64,000 nucleotides of DNA from Amnibacterium kyonggiense (GCF_004364555.1 NZ_SOAM01000002.1:496001-560000); one strand, 5' to 3'; counted from the first letter of the stretch, positions 9,601 to 17,056 are shown. Translations and numbers: made by a program. The notes: generated from the letters alone by a model not told the origin.

Positions 9601-9775
9601 CCTCTTCCTCCGCGAGACGAAGAGCCCCGACGGCGATCTCGGCACGCCGCCGTACTTCTACGCGGGGACGATGCAGTACGAGAGTCACAGCGGCGACCGT
9701 CCGATCCGGATCATGTGGCGTCTCGATGAACCGCTGTCGATCGACGTGTTCCAGTCGGCGAGGCTTGCGAGTTGA
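6671..9775 (+). CDS. PLD nuclease / SF2 helicase / DUF3427 protein
   Basis: A 1034-residue protein with, in order: an N-terminal LYEALIT helical segment; a phospholipase-D-type nuclease domain (about 110-270, HAK motif at LHAKAW near 218 and GSSNLS shortly after); an SF2 DEAD/DEAH-like helicase with ATGTGKT (about 347), DEFH (about 438), LTATPERSDG, and a C-terminal helicase lobe with FNEGIDLP and QQLGRGLRR (to about 650); and a C-terminal DUF3427 domain (about 870-1030). Length and order match full-size DUF3427 helicases. It probably loads on, unwinds and cuts foreign or damaged DNA. GTG 6671 is the only plausible start near the conserved N-terminus. No frame damage is seen. Confidence 0.9.
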   Translation: MPDVVPGLYEALITEGLERELSRIDAGLVQRAALAEEEADRVIAAHVATVVQRALGGVGGDEKERIARKVELANALIADIARRDPRAADVTDRVQHHGALLHAVAEPSAGPSEVHFPVRPELPMAAGALLVNGRGQPRVGHEVASEMRSADSVDLLCAFLKWHGVLLIEDAVKDLIARGGRLRVITTTYIGATDQKAVDRLVALGASVKVSYDTLATRLHAKAWNFHRSTGLDTAYVGSSNLSRTAMLDGLEWNVRISSAEQPAVLEAVRATFDEYWEDSSFEAYDPERDGERLQAALQKERGGATSLPLEITALEVEARPYQREVLEQLDTERLVHDRWRNLIVMATGTGKTVVAALDFRRLREQGRVRRLLFVAHRQEILAQSQSVFRHVLRDGAFGELYVGGAVPTDWEAVFASVQSLARMDLDRLPPDHFDVVIVDEFHHASASSYQRLLRHVQPKVLVGLTATPERSDGLDVRSYFDGRVAAELRLWDALDQQLLAPFQYFGSHDDVDLSSIRWTRGNYDQTELENLYTGNDKRVQLVLRQVVEKIAEPGEMRALGFCVSVAHAEFMAERFNAAGIPSLALSAKSPSEVRKTALANLHDRTVNVIFTVDLFNEGIDLPTIDTILFLRPTESATIFLQQLGRGLRRSADKACLTVLDFIGGQSAQFRFDERFRALTGTSRKELTGQVEADFPTLPAGCHIQLDRVAKRVVLDNIKSALRLPTNRLAQELRRIGDVSLAEFLDAAQVELEDVYRSTNGGWTKLRREAGFDDTPATDQDQALGRRIGRMLHVDDPRRLATLKRLVGTASTLQPESTLERRLRSIVATDLFGPDAIPESDLEIRARLAVLPSRRSELESVIPLLKARQSRVTTPVASTRVPLRVHARYSRDEALAAFGMGKPNSVREGVKWLEDERADVFFVTLTKVEGHYSPTTMYADRAISPVRFQWESQNRTSVSSETGQRYINHRQLGSSVHLFLRETKSPDGDLGTPPYFYAGTMQYESHSGDRPIRIMWRLDEPLSIDVFQSARLAS

Positions 9776-9869
9776 TGGCGGATCATCAGCTCTTCGCCTG
9801 CAGGGAGGAGCACTTGCAAGGGGGCATCACGCCTCGATGACTGAACCTGACTAGGAGCGGACCCGTCGG

Positions 9870-10781
9870 TCAGCCGATAAACCGATTGCCCTTGCCTAAG
9901 TTGCACGGCGCGCAAAGAGTTTGAAGATTGTCAGCGACAGTTCGCCCGTCCCTACTCACGGGAATGATGTGGTCGATGTGGAGTTCCGCACCATCTGATC
10001 CTGCTGCGCCACACATCTTGCAGCGGTAGCCGTCTCGCCGAAGGATGTCCGCGCGCAGGGACATCGTCATGAAGCTGCGTTCGCGAGCGCGCAGGGCGGC
10101 GGTGGTCGACTGGCGCGCCCGAGCAGCTTGACCCGCACGGAGTCCCTCATGGAGAGCCTCGAAATCCCACGTCAAGTCGCGTGAGTACGAGTTCTGACCT
10201 TTCGGACTCGTATATGTCACCCGTGCAGCCACCCTCACAGCGGGCACGGGGCGAGGAAGAATCGTCCGATTGAACACCTTCCGTTCGATGGCGACGAACT
10301 GCTCCCGCTTGACCTTGGGATGACTGCTGGTCGCGAGCATGCTCTCGCACTCCCGCTGAATCGTGGTCCGGTACGCCGAATAAAGCTCGAGGGCCCGGAC
10401 TCGAACAGACACCTCGCGCTCGAACCACGACTCGTTCTCTAGGACGGAGACGCCGAGAAAGCGCCCGAGGTCGAATCGGTCGTACTTTCCTTTCGACTCT
10501 GCGCGGTAGCGGTAGATCATGTTGATGGATGAATGACTTACGATGTGCGGCCCGCTCCGCGCGTTCAAATCGATGAGGCGCTTCATTGCGACGCTCGCCT
10601 CGACGACCAACGTCCGGCGATGAGCGGCCCGAATCGCAAGTGCGAGTACGGCGACACAGCCGATAACGACGAGACAGAGAACGAAGAAGCCGGAGCCAGA
10701 AGCAGAAGAATCTGCCGGCGCGCTCGAGAAGTGCTCAGCAGCGTCATACACAACGTAGAGCGCGGGAGTCAAGCTCGTCAA
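9870..10781 (-). CDS. membrane-anchored HNH endonuclease
   Basis: A 303-residue protein. One transmembrane helix lies near the N-terminus (about 31-53), then a charged helical region, then a C-terminal HNH nuclease. The HNH shows RDGYRCKMCG (first CxxC), HIDHIIPVSRDG (catalytic DH), an Asn in DNLQTLC and the second CxxC (CAPCN). The topology puts the nuclease in the cytoplasm next to the membrane, as in several phage-defence effectors that act on incoming DNA. TTG 10781 opens the frame, but TTGACT-like promoter sequence follows it, so the GTG at codon 11 (10751) is an alternative. Base composition is clearly more A/T-rich than neighbours on the right, and it closes the accessory island. Confidence 0.8.
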   Translation of the reverse strand: MTSLTPALYVVYDAAEHFSSAPADSSASGSGFFVLCLVVIGCVAVLALAIRAAHRRTLVVEASVAMKRLIDLNARSGPHIVSHSSINMIYRYRAESKGKYDRFDLGRFLGVSVLENESWFEREVSVRVRALELYSAYRTTIQRECESMLATSSHPKVKREQFVAIERKVFNRTILPRPVPAVRVAARVTYTSPKGQNSYSRDLTWDFEALHEGLRAGQAARARQSTTAALRARERSFMTMSLRADILRRDGYRCKMCGAAGSDGAELHIDHIIPVSRDGRTVADNLQTLCAPCNLGKGNRFIG

Positions 10782-10859
10782 AATCTGTACGCCCCCATCG
10801 AAATCCTTTCAGGCTCGACGCAGGGTAGTTGCAAACATTCCAGGATCGACATCCCCAGA

Positions 10860-11418
10860 TTAGGCGCCCCGGGAATCGGGCAGAGCACCGGGCTCGAGGA
10901 CGTCGATGGCGTCAGCGAGTCGTTCCTCCACGCCCCCCTCGATCCACGGCACTGGCTGCGCCTTGAGCACCTCTCGGAACCGCTCGTACATCCCGTGGCG
11001 GATGTGCTCGCCGTTCCGCAACCCGTCATGCACGAACGGGATCTCATCCCGGGTCGACCTGCACCCACAGCGCTCCGAGGCGCCGTACGAGCTCGGCGCT
11101 GCACTCGTTGCTCGTGAACGCCGCATCGATCGGCTTCGGCAGCAGGCGCTCGATCGCGCGCATGTGCTCGTCCCAGGCGGTCGGCGAGTCGAAGTCGACC
11201 TCCGAGTCGTCGACACCCGCGACGATGTTCGCGTTCGGGTGCTCCTGCTGCAGCCAAGTGAGCCGCGTCTTGAGCGGGTTCGTCTCGGCCGAGTTCACGA
11301 GCAGCTGCACAGTGACCTCGTCGCACTGCCGGAGGGCCTTGCGGATCAAGTTCGAGTAACCGGCGTGCAGCGGGTAGAACTTGCCGAGTGCGAGGCCGTG
11401 GCGGAAGGGCTTGCTCAT
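10860..11418 (-). pseudogene. nadR: nadR-like NMN adenylyltransferase/kinase, internally deleted
   Basis: The first 124 codons (from 11418) encode the N-terminal half of a NadR-like nucleotidyltransferase (HGLALGKFYPLHAGY, then SAELVRRLGALWVQVDPG) and then stop. In another frame the sequence resumes directly with RDEIPFVHDGLRNGEHIRHGMYERF, which is the end of the NadR ribosylnicotinamide-kinase domain, up to the TAA at 10860. The missing middle would have carried the end of the adenylyltransferase and the kinase P-loop. In addition the nucleotidyltransferase signature HxGH reads HAGY. This is therefore a dead gene with a deletion, a frameshift and an active-site change. The pnuC remnant ends at its start (TGATG), as in an intact pnuC-nadR operon. 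Confidence 0.82.
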
Positions 11419-12035
11419 CAGCGCAAGTTGGTCGGGGTGGTCTTGAGGCTCGCTTTGCTCGCGCGACGACCAGCGGGGACTGTGGCGCCCGTCGCAGGGC
11501 GTAACGGCGCCCGTCGCGGTAGCCGCCGATGCAGAGCGCGACGAAGAACAGGTAGAGCGATCCCGTGATCCAGAGCCCCTTCACGGCGTCGACCCCGACC
11601 TAGACGAGACGAACTAGTTCTCGATCCACGGGCGGTCCAGCATGTACTGCCCGACCAGGCTCATGGAGATGGTCGAGGCGTCGGCGAGCTGCGTCGTCGG
11701 GTCGGTGAAGCTCGTGAGTACCCACGTCAGCACGACGGTGCCGAGCACCGCGGCGGCGACGAGCAGCACGATCGCGCGAACCGACGTGCGGGAGGCGAAT
11801 CCCTCCACGATCTCCGGCCCCGGCGAGACCACGCGACCCAGCTCAGGACCCCGAGCACGTGGCAGACGACCCGCGGGCCGGCGTCTGCGTAACGCGCGGC
11901 GCCGATGAACAGCACGATGAGGATGAGCTCGTTCGCGACGCCGATCCGGAGTTCCAACTGATCCGCCGAGCGGCGAGGAACACGCCGAGGGCGAAGCCCC
12001 GCGACTTGGTCCAGTCAGCAGCGACACAGGTGAAC
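11418..12035 (-). pseudogene. pnuC: pnuC-like nicotinamide riboside transporter, multiply frameshifted
   Basis: Pieces of a PnuC transporter occur in order but in different frames. They are GFALGVFLAARRISWN, then RIGVANELILIVLF...YADAGPRVV...VLGVLSWVAW, then TSFTDPTTQLADASTISMSL and VGQYMLDRPWIEN followed by a stop at 11614. Finally VDAVKGLWITGSLYLFFVALCIGGYRD appears (about 11593-11500). The N-terminus is missing and the segment between IEN and VDAVKG is shortened. At least three frame changes are needed to read it through. The old stop probably overlapped the nadR start at 11418-11420. This was once the uptake half of an NAD-precursor salvage pair. Confidence 0.8.
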
Positions 12036-12043
12036 ACCGCGTG

Positions 12044-13438
12044 TCAGCTTGGTCGGTGTTGCCCCGGCGGCAGCGGGAACGAGTCGGCGAGGCGCCCTGA
12101 TCCTCCCGCCCCCGTGAGCGCCACCCGTCCCTCCAACTCGGGGTGCGACCAGTCGTCGTCGAGGGAGGGCAGGCGATCCGGCCCGCAGTGCTCGAGGAGC
12201 GCCGCGAACCAGAACCGGTACGCGGGGTCCGGGTGCTGAGCCGCGTCGAGACCCTCCAGCCGCTCGAGACGGTCCGCGAGCGCCGAGGAGGGCACGGGTT
12301 CGCCACGGCCGTCCGACAGCACGTCCCACCCGGCGGCGTTCGAATACCGGAGTAGATCGCGCTGCGCGCCACCGGCATCGACCGACAGCACGCAGCGCCA
12401 GTAGCCCGCGCCGCCGAACACGAAACGTGCGCGCAGCGCCTCGTAGCCGCGGTCGTGCAGGATCCGGACGGCTTCGAGCAGGCCCCGCTCCGGCGTCGGC
12501 GCGACGCGCCCGAGCGAAGCGGCCGCAGCAGCCACGGCCAGGGCCGTGAGGTCGTCGGACCGGAGACCCGGCCAGCCGTGCACCTCCAGCGTCCACCGGG
12601 CCGGGAACGCGGACGCGCCGTGGACGGCGCCGATCAGTCCCCCGGCGATCGCGGCGACCGTGTCCGTGTCTCCGCCGCCGCGCACGGCCCGCTCGAGCAC
12701 GTCGACCGGCCTGGAGCCGTTCGTGATCGCCGACCACGCCGCCTGCAGCGCGCCGACGACCCAGCCCGACTGCTGGATGTCGCGCGGCTGCATGCGCTTC
12801 GCAGCCGCGATCCAGTCGGACCAGATGGAGCGACGCGGCTCGCGCACGTGCCGCAGCCCGCGCCGGAGGTCGAGCTCCCCGGTCAGCACCGCGTGCCGGA
12901 TGGCGCAGCACCACAGGACGCAGGCGTCACCGGCGTCCGGGTCCGCGTGCGTCAGCTCGCTGACCCGGCGCGCGGCGACGACGAGCTCGCCCTCGTCGTG
13001 GAGGAACGCCAGCGCCAGCGGCGCAGTCCGCATGAGCGAGCCGTTACCGCCCGACCGCCCGGTCCTGCGGGCCTGCTCCCGTGCCGCGGAGCGCAGCGCC
13101 TCCGCGGTGCCGACCTGCCGAGCGGCGTCGAGGGCCGCCCGGGTCTGGTTGCCGACGTCTTTCGCGTCGACGCTCCACTCGAGCCATCGCCCCGCGACGA
13201 CGTCGAGGTCCTGGTCGTTGAACACGCCCCCGCGGGCGGCGACCTCGAGCAGCGGGATCGCCATCGACGTGTCGTCGGTCCACTCCCCCGGCTCCCAGTC
13301 GAACGGCCCGCCGCCGATCATCGACACCTCGGTGCCGTCGGGCAGGGCGGGACCGAACTCGTAGCCGGCGCCGAGGGCGTCGCCGGCGGCCGTGCCGAGG
13401 ACCGCGCCGGCGGCTCGGTCGTCGATCGCTGCGCTCAT
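12044..13438 (-). CDS. ADP-ribosylglycohydrolase family protein
   Basis: A 464-residue protein. Residues about 1-300 are an ADP-ribosylglycohydrolase (DraG/ARH) domain with the di-metal signatures intact: GDALGAGYE near 19-27, WTDDTSM at 53-59 and GGDTDTVAAIAGG near 254-266. This predicts hydrolysis of ADP-ribose from modified proteins or nucleic acid, or from a related ADP-ribosyl compound. The C-terminal 160 residues form an extra domain I do not recognise. The start overlaps the stop of the HD-protein gene (ATGA). Linkage to NrtR, which in its family senses ADP-ribose, fits a role in NAD/ADP-ribose turnover. A degenerate paralogue is the N-terminal part of the protein at 48674-50773. Confidence 0.88.
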   Translation of the reverse strand: MSAAIDDRAAGAVLGTAAGDALGAGYEFGPALPDGTEVSMIGGGPFDWEPGEWTDDTSMAIPLLEVAARGGVFNDQDLDVVAGRWLEWSVDAKDVGNQTRAALDAARQVGTAEALRSAAREQARRTGRSGGNGSLMRTAPLALAFLHDEGELVVAARRVSELTHADPDAGDACVLWCCAIRHAVLTGELDLRRGLRHVREPRRSIWSDWIAAAKRMQPRDIQQSGWVVGALQAAWSAITNGSRPVDVLERAVRGGGDTDTVAAIAGGLIGAVHGASAFPARWTLEVHGWPGLRSDDLTALAVAAAAASLGRVAPTPERGLLEAVRILHDRGYEALRARFVFGGAGYWRCVLSVDAGGAQRDLLRYSNAAGWDVLSDGRGEPVPSSALADRLERLEGLDAAQHPDPAYRFWFAALLEHCGPDRLPSLDDDWSHPELEGRVALTGAGGSGRLADSFPLPPGQHRPS

Positions 13439-14130
13439 GCGTCGTCCTCCAGTGCGCCGAGGGCGCGTCGCGCGTGGGCGTACTTCTCGGCGAGCCGATC
13501 GCGGGTATCGGGATCGAGCAGCGCGGTGCGCTCGGGATCGGTGTTGTCGGCGATGTCCGCGAGCTTCACCTCGCGGGCCAGCGGGTCCGCGGCGATGCGT
13601 GCGGAGTAGTCCACGTCGTCGCCGGTGCGGCTCAGGAGGTCGACGACGCGGATGACGTCCTCGTCGACGCCGGCGATGCGAAGGTCCTCCGATGTCACAT
13701 TGGTGTCCTCGAGCACGTCGTGCAGCCACGCGACCGCCTGTGCTTGCAGGTCGGTGAGCCGCGCCGCCACCCGCTGCGGGTGGGCGATGTAGGGACGCCC
13801 GGCCTTGTCGGTCTGGCCGGCGTGCGCTCGGGTCGCGATCTGCCTGGCGAGCTCGACCTGCTCGAGGAGGTGACGGAGCGCCGGCACGGTGGTCGGGTCG
13901 ACCGCGTCGAACTGCTCCGGTCCGCGTTCGGTCACGACCGCGAAGTCTCGCGCCTTCAGCTGGTCAGCGTCGCCCTCGACCCGGAACAAGTCCGCGTCAC
14001 CGAGCGAGCGGAGCAGCTCGAGCTGGCATCCGCGGCGGACCTCGGCGTACGCGCCGACGTACTCGGGTCGCTCGTCGCGGCTCGAGGCCATGAACAGCCG
14101 GACCACCGCGTGTCCCCAGTGCTCGCTCAT
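13435..14130 (-). CDS. HD-domain phosphohydrolase-like protein
   Basis: A 231-residue protein. The C-terminal half is an HD domain like that of (p)ppGpp hydrolases and related nucleotidases: ATRAHAGQTDKAGRPYIAHPQRV, then the WLHDVLEDT metal motif and VKLADIADNTDPER. The N-terminal 90 residues are a separate unrecognised domain (HWGHAVVRLFMASS start). AAAGGAG lies 7 nt before the ATG. It is the first gene of the leftward operon HD / ADP-ribosylglycohydrolase / pnuC remnant / nadR remnant and is divergent from nrtR, so it is probably under NrtR control. The substrate is unknown; a role in nucleotide or ADP-ribose turnover is inference from context. Confidence 0.8.
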   Translation of the reverse strand: MSEHWGHAVVRLFMASSRDERPEYVGAYAEVRRGCQLELLRSLGDADLFRVEGDADQLKARDFAVVTERGPEQFDAVDPTTVPALRHLLEQVELARQIATRAHAGQTDKAGRPYIAHPQRVAARLTDLQAQAVAWLHDVLEDTNVTSEDLRIAGVDEDVIRVVDLLSRTGDDVDYSARIAADPLAREVKLADIADNTDPERTALLDPDTRDRLAEKYAHARRALGALEDDA

Positions 14131-14166
14131 CCTCGACTCCTTTCGCGCGTCTGCGCTCTAATCGAC

Positions 14167-14201
14167 AAGTTAGCGCGATCGCGCTCGAACTGCAATACAG
14201 T
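14167..14201. promoter_or_regulatory. divergent promoter region with candidate NrtR operator
   Basis: A perfect 14-bp palindrome AGCGCGATCGCGCT (14172-14185) sits between two facing -10 boxes. These are TAACTT on the minus strand (14172-14167) for the HD-protein operon and TACAGT on the plus strand (14196-14201) for nrtR, whose ATG follows after 6 nt (leaderless). This differs from the TTAGTC-type motif known for some NrtR proteins, so assignment rests on position. Confidence 0.5.
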
Positions 14202-14207
14202 CGGTGC

Positions 14208-14840
14208 ATGGTCTTCACCGACTCGTCCGGCCGAGCGCTGACGGACTACCCGCGCCCGTCCGTCGCGGTCGACACGGCCGTCCTCACCGTCGCGGACCGC
14301 CGGCTGCAGGTGGTGCTGGTCGAGTCGGACGGCGAGTTGCGACTCCCGGGCACCTTCCTCCACGAGGGCGAGGTCCTGGCGGACGCGGTGACGCGATCGC
14401 TCGACGAGAAGGCGGGCATCACCGGCATCGACCCGGTCCAGCTGCACGTCTTCGACGCGCTCGGCCGCGACGACCGGGGCTGGGTCCTCTCCGTCGCCCA
14501 CGTCGCCGTCGTCCCGATGACCGCGCTCGACCCGCTCCCCCACCTGACCCCCGTCGACCAGGCGGTCGGCCTCCGGTACGACCACGACCGGATCGTCCGG
14601 CTGGCCGTCGACTGGCTTCGCGACCGCTACCGGGCCACTCCGGACCCGGACGGGCTCCTGCGCGAGGAGTTCACCCTCCGCGATCTGCAGGTGCTGCACG
14701 AGGCGGTCCTCGGCGAACCCGTGATGAAGGACGCGTTCCGACGCGGCATGGTCGACGGCCTCGTCGAGACCGGACGGATGTCGACCGGGACCGTCGGGAA
14801 GCCCGCGCGCCTGTGGCGCCACCGTGATTCGCCCCGGTGA
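14208..14840 (+). CDS. nrtR: NrtR-type NUDIX transcriptional regulator of NAD metabolism
   Basis: A 210-residue protein. It has a NUDIX-like ligand domain (about 15-140) with a degenerate NUDIX box: GTFLHEGEVLADAVTRSLDEKAGI lacks the REL/EE catalytic glutamates. A C-terminal winged helix follows (about 145-210, EEFTLRDLQVLHEAVLGEPVMKDAFRRGM). This is the NrtR architecture; family members are repressors of NAD synthesis/salvage genes that release DNA on binding ADP-ribose. The gene is leaderless (TACAGT 6 nt before ATG). It is divergent from an HD protein, an ADP-ribosylglycohydrolase and the ruined pnuC-nadR genes, which form a coherent ancestral regulon. Confidence 0.87.
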   Translation: MVFTDSSGRALTDYPRPSVAVDTAVLTVADRRLQVVLVESDGELRLPGTFLHEGEVLADAVTRSLDEKAGITGIDPVQLHVFDALGRDDRGWVLSVAHVAVVPMTALDPLPHLTPVDQAVGLRYDHDRIVRLAVDWLRDRYRATPDPDGLLREEFTLRDLQVLHEAVLGEPVMKDAFRRGMVDGLVETGRMSTGTVGKPARLWRHRDSPR

Positions 14841-14917
14841 CGCCTCGCACCTGGACCGGCCTCACCTTCGGGGCGTTCACTGCCCTCATGGACGCGAGCG
14901 GTCAGTAGGAGGTCGAG

Positions 14918-15190
14918 GTGCCGACGCCCGTCGGGCGGCTGCGCTTCGAGGTGCGCATCGGTGACGACGGCAGTGTCGAGGCGAGCTACCACGGCCGTCG
15001 CATCCCCGTGCCCGAGATGCGCACGACTCCGGAGGGCGACGGCCTGCGCGTGGGCTGGACGCAGCAGCTCACCTTCCCCTTCCCTGTCGGCATCACGGTG
15101 GACGCGCTCGTCGTCGGCGACCGTCTCACCGGGACCGCGACCGCCGGCGGCTTCCCGCCCGTGCAGCTGGAGGGCCACCGGGTCGGCTGA
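14918..15190 (+). CDS. small hypothetical protein
   Basis: A 90-residue, beta-strand-rich acidic protein with good codon bias and an AGGAGG ribosome site (14907-14912) before its GTG start. No signal peptide, membrane segment or known motif is visible. It may form a small beta-barrel or lipocalin-like fold from its alternating strands (VEASYHGRRIPVP, LTFPFPVGITVDALVVGDRL). It lies 43 bp before the GH43-like gene. The function is unknown. Confidence 0.6.
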   Translation: MPTPVGRLRFEVRIGDDGSVEASYHGRRIPVPEMRTTPEGDGLRVGWTQQLTFPFPVGITVDALVVGDRLTGTATAGGFPPVQLEGHRVG

Positions 15191-15233
15191 GTTCCGATCC
15201 GGTCCTTGCACCTGCTCGCGGCAGGCTGGTGCG

Positions 15234-16172
15234 GTGCACGACCCCGCCGGCCACCTCCTCGTCCACTTCATCGAGGCCTCAGAGGGGCACGGCGAGCAGG
15301 TCTTCTTCTCGCTGAGCGACGGACCCGACCCGACCCGATGGACGCGGGCGAACGGCAGTCGGCCGGTGCTCGAGTCGCGGATGGGCACGACCGGCGCCCG
15401 CGACCCGTTCGTCGTGCGTGGCGAGGACGGATTCGTGATCCTCGCCACCGACCTGCGCGTGTGGGGCGGCGGGCCGCACCGCTGGGAGGAGTGGACGCGG
15501 ACCGGCAGCCGCTCGCTCCTCGTCTGGCGCTCCCCCGACCTCGTGACCTGGACCGGGCCCGAACTCGTGGAGGTCGCGCCGCCGACCGCCGGCATGGCAT
15601 GGGCGCCGGAGGCGCGCTGGTCGCCGGAGGACGGCGAGTACCGGGTGTCGTGGTCCTCCGCGCTCTACGCCGAGGACGATCCCGAGCACCGCGGGCCCGG
15701 CTACAGCCGCATTCTCGAGGCACGGACCCGCGACTTCCGCACCTTCACCGATCCGGTCGTCGCGCTCGACCACGGCCGACCCGTGATCGACGCGCGCGTC
15801 TACGACATCGGCGGCCGTCGGGTGCGGTTCGCGAAGGAGGAGCCCGGACCCGGCTCGATCTGCGTGTTCCAGGAGGTCGAGACCGCGGACGGTTGGACGC
15901 TCGTCGCCTCCCGCATCGGCACGGACCGGTACGAGCACGTGGAGGGCGCGATGCTCGTCCAGGACCCGCTCCGCCACCGCTGGCTGCTCTGGCTCGACCA
16001 GTACGACCGGATGCCGCAGGGCTTCGTCGCCCACGCCTCCGAGGACCCGCTCTCCGGCGTCTGGCTCCCGCTCGACGACACCGAGTTCCAGGTGCCGCCG
16101 AACACCAAGCACGGCTCGGTGCTGCCGCTGAGCGGAGCCGAGTGGGAGCGGGTGCGGCGCGCATTTCCGTGA
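15234..16172 (+). CDS. glycoside hydrolase family 43-like beta-propeller protein
   Basis: A 312-residue cytoplasmic protein with the repeat pattern of a five-bladed beta-propeller. It shows HLLVHFIEASEGHGEQVFFSLSDG, then GARDPFVVR with the conserved ARDP motif, WAPEARW in the third blade and SWSSALYA. ARDP and WAPE are the family 43/117-type signatures around the catalytic Asp/Glu. A beta-xylosidase or arabinosidase activity is likely but the sugar is unknown. No signal peptide is seen, so it would act on imported oligosaccharides. GTG 15234 is chosen because conserved sequence starts there; the frame extends further back without coding bias. Confidence 0.75.
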   Translation: MHDPAGHLLVHFIEASEGHGEQVFFSLSDGPDPTRWTRANGSRPVLESRMGTTGARDPFVVRGEDGFVILATDLRVWGGGPHRWEEWTRTGSRSLLVWRSPDLVTWTGPELVEVAPPTAGMAWAPEARWSPEDGEYRVSWSSALYAEDDPEHRGPGYSRILEARTRDFRTFTDPVVALDHGRPVIDARVYDIGGRRVRFAKEEPGPGSICVFQEVETADGWTLVASRIGTDRYEHVEGAMLVQDPLRHRWLLWLDQYDRMPQGFVAHASEDPLSGVWLPLDDTEFQVPPNTKHGSVLPLSGAEWERVRRAFP

Positions 16173-16516
16173 ACGTTTGACCGCTGACCTGACCTGCGAC
16201 GGGCTCGCGGAGACCGTGCGGGGTCGATCGGCACCGACGAGATTCCTCTTATTCGAACCTGTCTCTCGTCGGGCCGACGCGAGCGACCACGACGGGGCGC
16301 GCGACGGAATGAACACAGACGTCGTCACCATCGGCGAGCCGAACTCGAACCGAAGCAAAGCCGTCGATGTCGACCAGATTCGTGGGCACGGGATGCTCAG
16401 CTCCGCGGCCATCTCTTGTCGGGCAGACCAATCATCGCCTATGGTCTGCCCGATCTCCTTCGCCGACAGGGCATCAGCATCGCGGCCAGGTGAGGTCCAA
16501 TACCTGAAAGAGATCA
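16173..16516. other. intergenic region without recognisable gene
   Basis: About 340 bp of lower G+C content between the GH43-like gene and the Ltp-repeat remnant. No convincing frame, RNA or repeat is visible. The last 15 bases (GAAAGAG before ATG 16517) provide the ribosome site of the next gene. Confidence 0.4.
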
Positions 16517-17056
16517 ATGCCCAAGCATCTTGCGGGCGCCATCGCGGCCGCCTCGTTGACCATCGCGCTCGTCACCGGCACTGCCCTGTCCGCCGAAGCG
16601 GCCGTACCCCGCTCCTAGCGGAACGCGCTCGCTCAGGCGAAGTCCTACGTCCGCGTCCTGAACATCAGCAAGGCGGACCTTTACGACCAGTTGCACAGTC
16701 GATACGGCGGCCGCTTCTCCGCGAAAGCCGCCCACTACGGCGCGGATCACGTGAAGGCGAATTGGAGCCGCGAGGCGCTCGGTGCCGCTCGGTCCTACGT
16801 CCGGGCCCTGAACATCAGCAAGGCCGGCCTGTCCCGCCAGCTCACCAGCAAGTACGGATCGCAGTTCACGAAGAAGCAGGCGGCCTACGCACTGCGCCAT
16901 GTGAAGGTGGATTACAACAAGGAGGCCCTGGCGGCGGCGAAGGCGTACGAGAAGGAGTTCCACATGTCCGACGCGGAGCTTTTCGACCAGCTGACGAGCG
17001 AGTACGGATCCGAATTCACCGCTTCACAGGCCGAGTACGCCATCAAGCACCTCTGA
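16517..17056 (+). pseudogene. secreted Ltp-repeat (PF07553) protein interrupted by in-frame TAG
   Basis: ATG 16517 opens a clear signal peptide (residues 1 to about 29, AAASLTIALVTGTALSAEAA). After VPRS the frame meets a TAG at 16616-16618 (codon 34), then continues without a shift to the TGA at 17054-17056. It encodes three Ltp repeats of about 47 residues (NALAQAKSYVRVLNISKADL..., GAARSYVRALNISKAGL..., AAAKAYEKEFHMSDAEL...). Homologous repeats often begin S-Q-R-N-A-L, so the stop probably arose by CAG to TAG. Ltp proteins are surface lipoproteins or secreted proteins, one of which blocks phage DNA injection in Streptococcus. No lipobox Cys is visible here. The nonsense codon should cut off all repeats unless it is read through. 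Confidence 0.8.

Noticed and set aside
11044-11418. Intact 124-residue adenylyltransferase gene
   Set aside because: It is the front part of a NadR-like protein whose end continues in another frame after a deletion, and the active-site His is changed. Called a pseudogene instead.
14961-15233. N-terminal extension of the GH43-like protein
   Set aside because: This part is an overlapping shadow of the 90-residue protein at 14918-15190. Propeller sequence starts at GTG 15234.
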